DNA of 64,000 nt from Kingdonia uniflora (GCA_014058105.1 JACGCM010001123.1:124001-188000), one strand, 5' to 3'. Shown: positions 11,147 through 23,610, numbered from the stretch's first letter. Notes: generated by a model from the sequence alone, not told the origin. A program made the numbers and translations.

Positions 11147-11240
11147 CTAATATTCTTTATGAAGAGATAAATTGTTGAGGTCAGATGTGACGTGATTTGT
11201 TGCACCAGTGTCTGCAAACCAGTGAGATTCTGAAAAGGAT
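11147..11240 (-). pseudogene. Copia protease active-site fragment
   Basis: The frame downstream of the knuckle reads HWFADTGATNHVTSDL, the retropepsin catalytic DTGA motif of copia elements. The expected GNG/ID region follows only in decayed frames toward 10950. The catalytic Asp is intact, but the polyprotein around it is not. Confidence 0.7.
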
Positions 11241-12294
11241 GATGAGGCTTGATTTCCAGTTCTAGAGGCGGCCATAGCAGCTAATCGAGGGGTTAGAATC
11301 CTGCCCTGGTATGCAAAATCCATGAGGTTATGACAATCTATTGCAGTGCGGCCAACATAGGAACAAGTTTGACATCTTGGTATGTTTGAGGTTGGTGTGA
11401 ACTCAGTATTGTGAGACTTGCCATGATTGCTGTTGTTGAATGAAACACCTTGACCATAGTTGTTGTTCTTGCCCTGATTGTTAGACTGAAAGTTTTGACT
11501 TCCTTGATTTTGAAAGTGATTACCACGACCAGATGAATTATAGGTTGATCCATGATAGGGAGGTCTGCTTTGGTGATTTGTGATCGGTCTACCTGCCAAA
11601 AATACTTGTGGATTCTAATTTGATGTGGCGAGAACCTTTATACGCTCTTCAACAATGAGTTCTTTATTCAACAAGAGACTGTGAAGGTCATCCACCCCAA
11701 TTGCTTCAGATCAAACTCGAATGGAGGTTGTGAAGGCATCGAATTCTGGAGGTTAACAACTCAGGATATGAAGCGCAAGATCATCACCAGAGACAAGAGC
11801 GCTTACTTCTATAAGATTGTCTGAGATATGTTTGATCAATTGCAAATATTCTAAAATTGTTAAAGATCTTTTCTTGATCCATTGAAGTCTTGTTTTAAGT
11901 TGCATAATGTGAGACCTTGACATCAATGAGAACCTCCTTTTTAGCGTTGTTCAGAGAGTGTTGGACATTTTGAATTCACCACATAGGGAAGAATAGTCTC
12001 CGAAAGTATTGCATTGATCCAGATGAGAAGAGTGTTATCGTTCTCTAACCATTGATGAAACTCTAGATTAGGTGTTGCGACCGTGATACCTGCTTCGTCG
12101 TTGATGAGAATTATCGCTGGTGGACATGAAATTGAACCGTTGACATAACCGAGAAGAGAGTAACGATGAAGAATCGATATGAATAGAGACCTCCATACAA
12201 CATAGTTGTCTTTTGTTAGCTTGATTGGAACAAGGTTGGAGATGTTTTGAATTACCATTGAAGGAACTTGAGATGACGAGGAATCGATCACCAT
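11240..12294 (-). pseudogene. Copia gag (broken)
   Basis: It begins at the ATG at 12294 with PIKLTKDNYVVWRSLF, the N-terminal copia gag signature (L..NY..W...), then WLENDNTLLIWINAILSE. The first frame stops at 11941. Homologous sequence continues in other frames through 11650-11940, and then in the 11147-11599 frame as a Gly/Asn-rich stretch. The CCHC knuckle is degraded (CQTCSYVGRTAIDC, with the His position lost). At least one frameshift and several stops are present, so no Gag can be made. Confidence 0.75.
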
Positions 12295-12510
12295 CTCGAA
12301 TTGGACTTACAAAAGCCCTAAGTTGATGAAATTTGAGATGATTTTGACTTAAGACACCTACAATTGAAGTTGATTGTAGCTTGAATCTTGTAATTTGAGC
12401 TGATTTCAGCTTGAAACAAAGGAGAATTTGCCAAAAAATTAGGAATTTGAGAGGAGATTGAGAAACTCTAACTTGATCCTAATCACCGTGAGGTTTGATG
12501 GCTGATACAA

Positions 12511-12716
12511 TGAATGATTTCTTATAAGTAGAAATAAAACTAAAACTCTTTGCTACTCAAACTCTATCTATTTAGTGTATTTATACTAATCTCAGAGGAT
12601 TAGTTGTAACTAATTAACTAACTATAAGCAGACATAACAGACTAACAGATTCTGTTAATGCAGTTGTGCTAAGTCAATGTTGATGTGGCAGTGGTGAGCC
12701 AACCGTATGTTTAACA
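12511..12716 (-). repeat. Copia 5' LTR
   Basis: 206 bp, the 5' LTR of the minus-strand copia element. The PBS lies immediately inside it (12488-12510). Its outer end TTTAACA is followed directly by the AGAAG target duplication. Confidence 0.9.
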
Positions 12717-12857
12717 AGAAGCAGGTAAACAGTAGTAACATTGAAGTACTGAATATGGTGCAGGTAAAATTTTAGAACTGGGGAACATAAAAGGAAATTA
12801 TTTTTGTAGAAAGCCCAACTACATCCCCTTTCTGTTTAATTTCGTGTAGATGTAGGT

Positions 12858-13105
12858 GGGTAAAAAGAAGTTAAAGCCACTAATTGACAAGGCGAAGTAG
12901 AAAACAGGCAATCCTATATCAAGTTAGTTAAAATAGAGTATTGTAAGTACACTGTACATGTTTTGGTAGAAGACATTTATGTATTTTTGATATTAGTTGA
13001 AGGCCTAAAAGATTACAGATTTACATTTGTTAATTGCGTAGTTTTGCAGATTTCTTGTTAAATTTAAATGCCCCTTAGATTCTATAGTTGCTTCTTGGTT
13101 ATGGA
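12858..13105 (+). repeat. 250-bp direct repeat, left copy
   Basis: From GTAAAAAGAAGTTAAAGCC to CTTCTTGGTTATGGACA it aligns almost end to end with 15841-16090 in the same orientation. The two copies flank the ALDH and CSI1 fragments. Its identity is unknown; it could be a diverged LTR pair of a non-autonomous element or a duplicated segment. Confidence 0.65.
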
Positions 13106-13333
13106 CAAATATGCAGATAATGGTGAGAAGGGATATATATTCAGCCCACCATTTTTACACTAGAAATATTTATGGTTTGATGGACTTCTAGTGATGGATG
13201 ACGAATTGGTTTAGCTTAGCGGTCCTTTCATACACATTAGCAATTGCCTATTTATCAAAAATATATGTGATCCCGAATGATTCTCGTATAGAAAGCTATA
13301 TCAGGATGTACTAATTGTTAACTATTTGATCAG

Positions 13334-13786
13334 GAGAATATGTCAATTGTTAAGGATGAAATATTTAGGCCAGTTTTGTCCTTGATGAAGTTCAAGTAGT
13401 CTTGATTTATCTCTTATGTCATTGCAACTCAGACATTTTATAATCCAAAACCTTACACAATTTTGGAATATGTGGAAACAAAATCATTTGATATTCTGTA
13501 ATTTTGTTATAGGACTATTGAGGAAGCAATTGAGAAGGCTAACAATACGAAATACAGTCTAGCAGCAGGAATCGTGACTAAGGACTTAAACGTGGCCAAC
13601 AAAGTTTCGAGATCGATTTGGGCTGGCAAAATTTAGATAACTTGTTACTTGGTTTTTGATAGAGATGTTCCTTTTGGTGGCTACAAGATGATTGGGTTTG
13701 GAAAGGACAAAGGATTATAGGCACTGCACAAGTATCTCAATGTTAAATATGTTGTAACTCTTCTTTACAATTCTGCATGGCTCTAG
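13334..13786 (+). pseudogene. Aldehyde dehydrogenase (ALDH2 family) C-terminal fragment with retained intron
   Basis: Exon A (13334-13395) reads NMSIVKDEIFRPVLSLMKF and follows an AG acceptor. An intron (13396-13512, GT...ATAG) restores AAG for Lys, and exon B continues TIEEAIEKANNTKYSLAAG, VTKDLNVANKVSRSIWAG, DVPFGGYKMIGFGKDKG, ALHKYLNVKYVVTLLYNS and a stop at 13784-13786. This matches the end of plant cytosolic ALDH2C-type enzymes (GGYKMSGFGRD, EALHKYLQVKSVVT). Two in-frame TAG codons occur, at the positions of Trp after AGKI and of a Gly/Glu-region residue before ALHKY. The N-terminal two-thirds and the catalytic Cys/Glu are absent. Because the intron is kept, this is a DNA-level fragment, not a processed copy. 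Confidence 0.8.
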
Positions 13787-14670
13787 TGCTCCACCTTACA
13801 ACCTATTTGTTCATAGACGTTGTAAGTTTCGGTCCATGTAAAGATATTTATTTTTTACTTTATCTTTATAAAGGTTCTCTCTCTGCAGATTGTATTTATC
13901 ATTTGTAATTGTTTTATTGAAATATAGATGGTGTTTTGTGTATCTATCATACAATAATTTTAGTCTGGTGATTTACAATCCTCTCATATGTTGTTTTCAG
14001 TAAGTTCTAGATCAACTAGTTATTATACCAAATTGGCCTAAGCAACCAAGAGCCCCATTGAACAGCTCCGAGTTTTGGTCTTTTGGGAATGTTATGAGTT
14101 TTACTTTGCTTGTTGCGACATCGAGGTATCTATTTATACCGTGGCAACCCAATTATGCGATAATGGACATGATAATAAATGAGAAGTATAACTTCTGAAT
14201 ATGAGTATATTTGATGTGAATCAAATATTGGTTAATAAATGAAAATCAAAATAAGTATTGGTTAAACCCATTAGGGAGCTCAGTTTAACAAATTGTGTTA
14301 GGTGTGTTGCTTATATCCATAAGTGGAAGCTAAAGAGTGTTTAATAGACCATTTAAGTGTAAGTTTTTTCCTTGGGCAGTTTAAAGATTTGTGATGCGTA
14401 AAGTATGTTGATATCAATCTGCTGATTCATATTGTTGTTTTAATTTGAAAACAAATATACTGTAGAAAATCATAGTAAAAATAAATCATAGTTGAGTTGT
14501 TAAATGGTTTACAATACAAGAGAAAGAAGCATATACTAACTGAAACAAGAAATTGTACTTAACCTTTATAATACTTATTAGTCGTGAACATTATATTCCT
14601 CAAACTATGTACATGAAACAAAAGATTTTTAACAAAGAACAACAAATAAATTAAAGTAAACTGATTATAC

Positions 14671-15002
14671 TTGAATCTCATTGGAACTTTGTTAACCATC
14701 TTAGGCGTTAAAGACAATATTTTGCACAAGTTGGACTTATTGTTAACAACCTTCATTCTAGTGAGCTGCTCAACAATAACCATACCGAGTCTTGCTGTTG
14801 TTGTTGCTAGCGGGCAAAAAAAAAGTAGCTCTTTGTGTCACTCTACACCGCTCTACTGGCATGAAGTTAGCAGCCACTGGCCTTGTTGTTGTTGCTATTG
14901 TTGCTCGCTGCGAGTGAGTAGCCACTAGTCTTGCTTTTGTTGCTGGCAACAAGTGAGTATCTCTTTGTGTTGCTCTATATCACTTTGTTGGCACAGAGCT
15001 AG
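14671..15002. repeat. Low-complexity GTTGTTGCT-rich segment with an internal imperfect duplication
   Basis: The phrase TGTTGCT...CTCTTTGTGTxxCTCTAxA occurs at about 14795-14870 and again at 14935-14995. Open frames here arise from repeated TTG/GCT triplets and have no recognisable protein. Confidence 0.4.
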
Positions 15003-15730
15003 TGCTGCAAATGATACGATTGAGACAATTATAAAAATATTGAGTTCTTCAAAGAAGAAACTCAATATATGTCAGCTTTAAAAGATTTGCGTAAAAGCAG
15101 GATCGTTGTTTGGGCGCTCAGGTTGGCCAAGAAGCTGCTAAATGTGGATTCTGAAAGAATCTTGATGAAGTTTTGTTATTGTCTTGTTGTTATTTTCCTT
15201 TCAAAGACATTAAAACAAAGATGTGGCTGATGTTGTTAGAGATACTTTGGCTCCATTACTTGTTCTTGCTAATTCCCCAGTAGTCAAAGTCGCAGAACAG
15301 GCAACACGGGCTTTGGCTAATCTTATTTTGGATAGCTGGTGCTACACCCAGTTTATAAGACAAAGTAATCTACATTCTCTCAAAGTTTTGAAGCGACCAT
15401 TCTTTTGTCCTTGGGAACACAATTTGTAGCTTGTATGAGTGTCTTTCATCCATCTCATGAAGGGTTATTAGTTCCAAAAACACTAACATCAAAGTTGGAG
15501 GAATTGTACTTCATATATGTGCTGCAAAAGGGGATCAAGAAATAGTGGTACTATCTCTGACTGAATCAAAATTATGCATCTATCTCATTTAGTCCCTTAT
15601 TGAAATGCTTAGTTTGGCAGAATCATTTGGTGGTGAAAACAAGGAAGATATGAGCATATATAGGTACACCAAAGAAGCAACAAGAAAGAACGAAACTGAA
15701 AATTGTGTTGCATTTATTTTAGTGATAATG
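15001..15730 (+). pseudogene. CELLULOSE SYNTHASE INTERACTIVE 1 (CSI1)-like armadillo-repeat gene fragments
   Basis: The first block (15003-15350) reads [17 protein letters not shown], then after frameshifts [12 protein letters not shown] and, from 15223, DTLAPLLVLANSPVVKVAEQ followed by ATRALANLILDS. This is a characteristic Arm-repeat segment of CSI1/POM2-type proteins that link cellulose synthase to microtubules. The second block (15490-15720) carries GGIVLHICAAKGDQEIV, then SLIEMLSLAESF and RYTKEATRKNETENCV, matching a more C-terminal CSI1 region (GGAALLICAAK..., RHTKEE). The linking sequence CMSVFHPSHEGLLVPKTL also fits. Stops and frameshifts make it non-functional. It may have been captured together with the ALDH fragment. 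Confidence 0.7.
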
Positions 15731-15840
15731 TTGCTGTACTAATGCTATAACAAATTTAAAGCTTTTATTTACACTTTTATTGTCAAATTCTTTAGAATGA
15801 TGTCAAGGAAGATGGCGCTACTGACAATATATTAATGGAC

Positions 15841-16090
15841 TGTTAAAAAGAAGTTGAAGCTACTAATTGACAAGCTGAAGCAAAAAACATGCTGTCCTAG
15901 ATCAAGTTAGTTAAAATGGATTATTGCAAGTACACAGGGCATGTTTTGGTGCAAGACATTTTTGTATTTTTGAAATTAGTTGAAGGTTCAAAAGATTACA
16001 AAATTGCGTTTGTTAATTGCGCAGTTTTGCAGAATTCATACTAATTTTAAATGCTCCTCAAATTCTACGGTTGTTTCTTGGTTATGGATA
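15841..16090 (+). repeat. 250-bp direct repeat, right copy
   Basis: Starts TGTTAAAAAGAAGTTGAAGC and ends TTGGTTATGGATA. It is the partner of 12858-13105, with scattered substitutions. Confidence 0.65.
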
Positions 16091-17175
16091 TGATGTACTT
16101 TCTAATTAATTGGTAGTGTTTTTCTGATGTTATACTAGTTTTCTTTTATATCTACAACTGCCAGATGAGTTTTAGATGTTCTTTTATAGGCACATACCAT
16201 AATAATTATACCTTAAAGAGCAACGATTTAAAATATAGCTTTCAAACTGTAGTAAAAAAATCTATTTACCTCTTACGGTAAAAATTGTAACATAAGAAAG
16301 TAATGAAATTATAACATAATGTTTATGAGTTTCAATTATAACCACTCAGGAATAGTTTCAATATCTCTGTAAGAGCAATGTGTAAATTCTTAAACTTAAC
16401 CCCTTAAACCCTCATCAATTAAAGAATAAACAACTTTTTATAGGCCTAAATCAATTATAGATAAAGACATAATAGTGGTGAGGAACCAAACCTGTAATAG
16501 TAATCCGTACTTGTATAACCTTGTAGCAAATTAACACATCAACCAATCATCAATCAAAGAATAAACAACTTTTCCTAGACCTAATAGAGGTAAGGAACCA
16601 AACCTGTAACAACAATCTTTACTTGAACCTGCAATATTAATTCGTACTTACATAACCCTGTAACAATTAAAACAATAATAGAACAATAAATAAAACAACA
16701 ACAGAGCAATGCTAAAATTAATAGACTATTGATTGAAGATTGAAGATTGAAGATTGAAGATTGATTTGACTGATAATGACTCGTAATCCCTAAAGAAATC
16801 CAAAAACATGGTTTTTCCTCAATCAATCGAAGATTGATTTGATTACTACTAAGCGCAAGAGATTTATAATGAAGTAATTAAAAAACAACAAGAAATAATA
16901 TATTTTCTATGAATCAATTTAGGTTTGATCTCTAGAAGTAAAATAGGGAGAAGAATTTGTGTAAGGAGAAGGAGGTTAAAAGAGAAGAAGGCTAAAACCC
17001 AAAAATGTCACGCAATTCGACAATTTAGAGTGGATGGCTAAGATGATTTCTATGGTACATAAGTACTATGGAAATAATCCAAGCTGACCAAAGCACGCAT
17101 CGTTATTCGCATAAGTGGAATGGACGTCTCAAACCTAAGAAATAAGTTGGGTTTTTTTCTTTTTCTTTTCTTATT
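16091..17175. other. Non-coding interval with an ATTGAAG microsatellite
   Basis: AT-rich sequence with no supportable gene. An ATTGAAG heptamer is repeated about four to five times at 16731-16765. The phrase AATCAAAGAATAAACAACTTTT occurs in two forms at about 16420 and 16555. Confidence 0.4.
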
Positions 17176-17312
17176 ATAGATGAGCAAATAAGCACGCACT
17201 AGCGCATGCAAACTCATTATTTTTAAGATTCAAGTTGGGGTCGAGTGTAATTATTTGATATATAACTTAATTTTAATTGTAAAGATATGTTGCTAGTTTT
17301 GTGTTTGAATAT
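17176..17312 (+). repeat. Helitron-like terminal repeat, copy 2
   Basis: AGCACGCACTAGCGCATGCAAACTC followed by TCGAGTGTAATTATTTGATA and AAAGATATGTTGC parallels 8880-9020 in the same orientation. Similarity ends near 17312. Confidence 0.45.
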
Positions 17313-19666
17313 CTTGTGATATCTTATATTAGAAACAAAAAGGTGTACCTTTTCTTTGCTCAGGAACACCATATAATGCCCACCTCTTTAAGTAAAATCT
17401 GGTGCCGGATAATACTCATCCTTGGGTCCCATTCATTCCTTGCCATAGTCTTTGAAATGAGATGATAACTGGATGTGACTCAATTTTGATCAAAGAAACT
17501 TGCACTACGTCTTTTTTTCTTGAGGTACCTTGAATGTTGCTCTCATTTGTGCATCATAAAGATCATTCTTACTAAGGTTATAAAATCTTTGAGGGAATTG
17601 AACGAAAGCTAACAAATTAGTAATCTTTTGCTAAAATGAAAGAAAGAAAGAAATATCAGTTTAATTAGATAGATTTTTTAGTACCAATGACGCTATTGCG
17701 TGCAACATGCCTTTATGTAAGGTATAAGGGAGTTTGGACAACATACCACGAATGTGAACCGAAATAAATTGCATCCTCCACTCCGACCAATATACATATA
17801 AGAATGGACGAGGAATGGGACCATGTGATTATTTATGGACTTCTCGATAAATACTTAAATGTGCAATGTCAAACTATGCCTTTAATTTATGATGTCAAAC
17901 TATTAGTTATATTTTGTAACCCTTAATATAGATGTTAATTGATAATACTTTCGACAGAGCAATGTCTACTCTAAAGGTGAGACTTAAGAAAAGAAGTTTC
18001 GTGTCAACCTTCCAAAAACCTTGCTGATCTGAGCAAGATCCATCTTGTTATAAACAACACACACGATATATTTAGGTCAGAATTGGCAAGGAATGACATA
18101 TCTCGATAAAGACTATGGCATATCTCGATAAAGATTTTTAATATATGGATATGAGTGGATAGAAGAAGCGGTATTGAGAAGACTGTTGAGAGTGTTGTAG
18201 GAAATAGAAGCGAAAACGTCCATTTCAAGTTTCTTCGAAGTAACTGAAATCTCCATATCTTTGTCTGCATTATCACTACGTTCATTCAAAGTTACGTAGC
18301 TATCCTTATTCTCAATTTTTTTTGGCATCCCCCATCCAAAGTTAAAGTTGCATTACCGATCATCACCACTGCAACAACTATCCCATCTTTCCCAATTAAT
18401 GTTATTAGAGAATATATTAGGCAAGTTCCAAAGTATGTGATAGGCATTGCAGATTATGGAGACCAAGTGAGGTTTTCTTTAAGAGGTAAAAAAAATGTTG
18501 TAGGGTAACAGTTATTAAGGTCACCAGAGATAAAAGTAATGTACTCAACAAAGTAAACAAATAATCAATCAATGCAAAGACAAACACCTAGCAAATAAAA
18601 GATGATGTGAATCATTCCAAACAATCTGATTACAACGATGTAATTTAAAACATCATCTAGCAAATAAAATAACATGTTCATAGCTTAAAATGAAAAACAA
18701 AATTCTAGACATAATTGTAAAAAGGATGATCAATTTCAGAAATTTGTTATACTCAAAACTAAGAAAGATTTAAAAGACGTGAAATCACTATGATACTCCT
18801 AGCCACTTTGAGAAGGTGTGAAACTCTATATAATCACTGTCTGAGACTATTATTTTGTACTATTTCTTTCCTGCAGCCTTGATAGTAGTAGCCTCCTCCT
18901 AATAATATAGAAAAGATACCAAAAATGAGAAATTAAGAACATTTCCACATTGATTTAAATATGAATACAGAATTGGAAAAATAAACTTTAAAGCTGAAGT
19001 AGGCAAATTGAACAATTCTTTATACAGAGCTCAATTATGAATGTAACAAAACTTTACTGTTTATTTTAAAATTATGTAGCAAAGAAACAAACTTTTTTCC
19101 TTTAAGAAGATGAATGGCAACATCTAAATATATTTCATATTATTATAGGTTGCTAAACCAGTAGCTTAGGAGTTGCGTTAGCAACATTAAGAATAGGTAG
19201 CTAGAGTTATAAGTTAGAACCGGGGGTAAGGTAGCTAAACTGAGCCTGTTCAAGCCAGTCCCGTGCAACCCGAAGGTTATACAATTGCAGTACTTGAATA
19301 TAAAGAATATCTTACTTTTCAAGTAGTGTAACCCAGCCAGCTCAAAGAGAAGAACTAGCTTTCGCTTCCTCTATATATATAGAATATTAGCCTAATTTTC
19401 GTTAGCATAAAAAGGAGGTAAGATAGGAGTAGGCAGCTAATCAAGAAGTTATGGTATAAATCCTATTTAGTAGGATTCAAACCTATGGCTCTCATCTTAT
19501 ACTTAACGTGCCCAAAAGGCACTTATTTAGCTACTAGGTATTTTTGTAGTAGCAAGGTCAGTTACCTGTATTAGGTTAGGAGGTAAACTAAGAAAAACTC
19601 AGAAGCTTTGTTTATGTAAAAAGCAGCCTCTATACTACTTGAATAAGTAACTATACCCTTCTATAT
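17313..19666. other. Accessory interval, possible gene fragments, nothing assignable
   Basis: Minus-strand frames at 17340-17600 (for example HFKDYGKE) and 18004-18328 look exon-like but are interrupted. The latter is split by a short duplication of CATATCTCGATAAAGA (18100-18136) that shifts the frame. A minus-strand terminal-exon look-alike (EEATTIKAAGKK then stop, after an AG) lies near 18873-18900. The stretch 19200-19660 has no coding signal. I recognise none of these. Confidence 0.25.
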
Positions 19667-20917
19667 TGATAAGAGGAATTTTAGGGGCCATCTAGCAAAA
19701 TACCTGCTCAAAGTACGGTTGTCAAATTGTAGCACATGAGTAGGATCGAATCTACAAGGAGGTTTGGGAAAATAAATACTTTCTTGGCCGAATTATGATT
19801 TTAGAAGAGATAAATCTAAACGTAATAAATAAAAGCTAATTATAAAACTTAATGAGAGAGAGCTAAGGTTCAGACTTGGCCTCTACCTTTCAAAGTATTA
19901 ATCAATATTCAACTAGATCCTAATATCTCTACCTATCATATGTTCGTGTTAAGACACATACGATGTTGTAAAATTAACCACTAAATCTATGGTCAAGCAT
20001 TTAGTGGTTCTACTTTTAAGTGATTGTGAAAAGTGTCTTAAAGAATTATCAACTCAACCATGGTTAGGCTTGAGTGAGTTCTCTAGTGTTTCCTCTTGTT
20101 TAGATCTCCAAATCAAGTCGGTTGGTAGCACTTGTTTGTATCCAAAGTTATTGTACACCAAACCGAAGCTATGACCAAGCCTTCGATATGATGCACTAAC
20201 TTATCAATCATGAAGTACTAAGATAAAACTAATTAGAACCTAATTAATACCAACTATTGCTCATCCAAGAAGATGCCTCATCTTAGCCTTAGCTAGGAGA
20301 TTAACCGCTCATCTCAGACTTTATTGCATTAACAACTAATGAAGACATTAACAAAGATTAAACTAAAAGAGAAGAATAAGACAATTAAATAAAACTAAGA
20401 CTTTATTTTTTATAAACTTGCTCTAATATGAGATGCCTAATTACAATGGAGGGAGGGTTCCTTTTATAGGAGAATGAACCCAAAATTTAGAAACTATACA
20501 TTAAATTTTAAAGAATATTTTCACAATAATATCTTCTAATTTTGCAACCAATCATCTAAGATTCTTGCATATAATTACCTTAAGTGATGTAGATATATTT
20601 TTTCATGGAAACTCTTGCATATATCTTCAATATAAAATATCTTTAAGGATCTTGGATATAATATATTCTTTGATCTTATTCTCCAAGAATATTTGTGTAT
20701 ATATTTCTTCAATCTTGAGACCAAATATATTGCGTCTTTGACCTTTTGTGTTATGAACTGCTGAAGACACTGTTACTTGACTTTATGAGCTTGGTTTCAA
20801 ATATCCATCTCCAATAGTTGTAATTAAACAAATATACTTAAGTGCCAAAATTAAATATAATGGACGACTAAAATACATGTTCGAGTATATTAAAATATTA
20901 TATTTATGCGCTCATCA
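19667..20917 (-). repeat. Athila 3' LTR (complete copy)
   Basis: 1251 bp, from TGATAAGAGG to GCGCTCATCA in plus orientation. Inside, GAGAGAGAGCTAAGGTTC and the CCAAACCGAAGCTATG block are shared with 43500-44736. Confidence 0.85.
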
Positions 20918-22314
20918 AATACCCCCAAAATTGTCTTTTCCTTGTCCCGAGTAAAATAAAATAATAGCCACTTTCGCAGGGAGCACTATTGCATTTAGCA
21001 TATGCAATAAACTGTTAAGCCTCCAGGTTTAGCCTGGTGGACGAGTGTTGTCTCGTGAGGGTTTTCCGTAACTATATCCCCAAAAGTCAATAATGACATT
21101 TTAAACAATTTTAGAATACATATGACTCATTTCCTATGAACTTATCCTTACTTAGTTGTGACAAAAATATACCAATAAAAAAAATCCTTAAAGTTGTTAT
21201 TCTCCCAAGTATACCAAAGAATATTTTAAGCTTATCCGAAACTAGAGGCACTACTTCAAGATTAGAAAGAGATTCAAGTATTTTGCTTTAGCTATATTTG
21301 AGTGTACTGTGAAAATAGTTTTAACGCCTAATACGTTATCAAGAATAATTTACTCAATTTTTTTGGTAGTCTAGTTCTTACTGGAATAAATTTAACGGTC
21401 AGTTCGGCAAGTGCCTTAGTCAATTCATCTTTCTAGAATTTTACTTTTTTTCTTCTTTTCTTTTAAGTATTTTCTTTTGAGTATATGGTTTCTTAGTTAA
21501 GCCTTCGTAACAAGGAGTTTTCAGACAATAATCCCCTCTAGTCTGCTAAGGTTGTTGGGGTGTAGTGCCCCATCATGACGCAGACTCAGGATTCTCGCAA
21601 GTAATATTTTCTTGTGCTCCTTTCACATAGTTCATGGTCAAACTTGAGATTTGTGATAATTTTTCCTCTTTCAGTTCTTAATCATGCGAGTAGCCTTGAA
21701 GCGTAAAAGTTTTTAGAGCACATTTAGCTTATTATAATTTTTTTCTTAGGAATGAACTTATTCTTAGGCAGTTGTCTCCCTTGTAACAAATTATTCCTAA
21801 CATAAATGTTAAATTTCTCTTATACTGAGCAAAAATCTATTGAAGGTATTAATTGTAAAACTATAGTGAAGTGCACATTTTCAAAATATGCCAAGTTTAC
21901 TTGAATTAATCGTTAATAGAAAGATAGTACATCTAGCTTAAGATAGTCTAAAACATTCGAGTGTATACTTGGTACAATTTCAAAATTTAGGTTTTTCTAT
22001 AATATTTATGTCAAGGTAAAATCAGTTTAAGTGTTTGTATATTCGTAAAAAATATATCATAAATTGTCAAAGTACCATAATTTAATTTTTCTTCAAAAAA
22101 TATTTAAAGAAATGGTTTCCTACCCCCAAACTTAAATCAAGCATTGTCCTCAATGTTTGAGAACAAGAAAATAAATGGAAGAGGAAAACTAAAATTTTTC
22201 ACCTGAATGTGTCATGGGTTGCCTCCCAAGAAGCGCTAAGTTTATCGTCTTCAACCAGACTAATATACCCCATACTGAAATAATATTGCAATGATACTAT
22301 AGGGGTACACAATA
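20918..22314. other. Athila 3' untranslated region (integrase to 3' LTR)
   Basis: AT-rich, no open frame. It corresponds to the segment where some Athila elements carry an env-like ORF; none is visible here. It ends at the PPT (ACCCCCAAAA on plus, 20921-20930). Confidence 0.5.
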
Positions 22315-23600
22315 TCAACTCTGATATACTGGATTATTTAGAAATATTATCTCTTTATCAAAAGTGTAGGACTCTAAGTATGGTTTTAATCGTTGGCCCT
22401 TGACCTTAAAAATATTTCTGTTCTTAGGATCCTCCACCTCCACGGCCCCATGAGAAAAAATAGTTTTAACCGTAAAAGGGCCATGCCAACGAGATCGTAG
22501 TTTCCTAGGAAATAGACGAGGCTTGGAGTTATAAAGCAATACCTTTTGATTGGGCTTGAAGCTTTTGCGAATAATTGATTTATCGTGAAAAGCTTTTCTG
22601 CGTTTCTTGTAAAATTTTAAATTTTCATAAGCCTCATGATGGAGTTTATCCAACTCAGAAAGTTGAAGCTTTCTCTTAGACCCAGCTTGGTCCATCTCAA
22701 AGTTAAGGGCCTTTATGGTCGAAAGAGCTTTGTGTTCTAGTTCTACAGGCAAGTGGCAAGCCTTCCCAAAGACAAGTCTATAGGGTGACATTCCAATCGA
22801 GGTTTTATAAGCTGTTCAATAGGCCCAAAGAGCATCATTAAGATGATCTGACCAGTCTTTGCTATCAGTTCGAAAAACTTTTTCTAAATATTTTTTAATC
22901 TCTCGATTATAAACTTCTACTTGACCACTTATTTATGGATGGTAAGGTGTGACAACTTTATGAGTGATGGAATAATTTTTTAATAAAGTTTTAAAAATAC
23001 GATTGCAAAAATGTTTCCCACCATCACTAATAACTGCTCGAGGAGTGCCAAAATGATTAAAAATAGTTTTCATAAATTTGACCACAAGCTTATGGTCATT
23101 TGTCGGACATGCTACCGCTTCGACCCATTTGGAGATATTGTCTACTACGACTAGAAAATAAAGGTTTCCGCGAGATGAAGGAAACGGGCCCATAAAATCT
23201 ATGCCCCAAACATCAAAAAGTTCAATAATAAGAATGTTATTTAGGGGCATCATGTTACGGTGAAAAATATTACCAGTCCTCTGACATTTATCAAAAAAAG
23301 AATAAAAGGTTTATCTATCACGAAAAAGGGTAGGCCAATAAAGACCAGATTGAAGAATTTTGGCAGTCATTTTTTTGGCACTGAAATGCCCTCCATAGGC
23401 ATAGGTGTGGCAAAACATGAGTACGCTCTGGAACTCACTATTTGGAATGCATCTTCTAATAACTTTGTCATAACAAAATTTATACAGATAAGGATCGTCC
23501 CAACTGAAACGTCTAACCTCGTGTAAGAATTTGGTTTTATCTTGCTTAAACCAGTGGTCAGGTAATCGTTCAGTAACAAGATAATTGAGAATGTCGGCAT
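22315..23600 (-). pseudogene. Athila integrase (broken)
   Basis: The core carries [15 protein letters not shown] (first Asp), [11 protein letters not shown] (second Asp) and, after an in-frame TAA following [22 protein letters not shown] with the catalytic Glu. A second stop interrupts LNDALWAY. The C-terminal part (22791-22315) is a clean frame starting [20 protein letters not shown] and including SRWHGPFTV, the gypsy integrase C-terminal chromodomain-less tail. The HHCC zinc-binding region is in decayed frames at 23260-23600. Confidence 0.85.
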
Positions 23601-23610
23601 ACCAAGGTAG

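Larger units (their letters stand above)
9142..12716 (-). mobile_element. Ty1/copia LTR retrotransposon, RT-deleted, minus orientation
   Basis: The element is bounded by two similar LTRs (9142-9348 and 12511-12716) and by a perfect 5-bp target duplication AGAAG (9137-9141 and 12717-12721). On the minus strand the LTR starts TGTTAAACATACGG. The primer-binding site next to the right LTR reads TTGTATCAGCCATC, like the initiator-Met tRNA complement (TGGTATCAGAGCC). The polypurine tract GAGAGGG abuts the left LTR. The domain order on the minus strand is gag, protease, integrase, RNase H, as in copia, but the reverse transcriptase is missing. Total length is about 3.6 kb against roughly 4.7-5 kb for a complete element. 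Confidence 0.92.

Noticed and set aside
14671..14952. Cys/Leu-rich ORFs on both strands
   Set aside because: Produced by GTTGTTGCT-type low-complexity DNA.
19480..19530. tRNA-like T-arm (GGTTTGAATCCTA on minus) considered as a tRNA gene
   Set aside because: No matching acceptor stem or anticodon arm at the right distance; at most a SINE or organellar tRNA relic.
20918..22314. Env-like ORF of Athila
   Set aside because: No open frame and no transmembrane-like segment in this interval.
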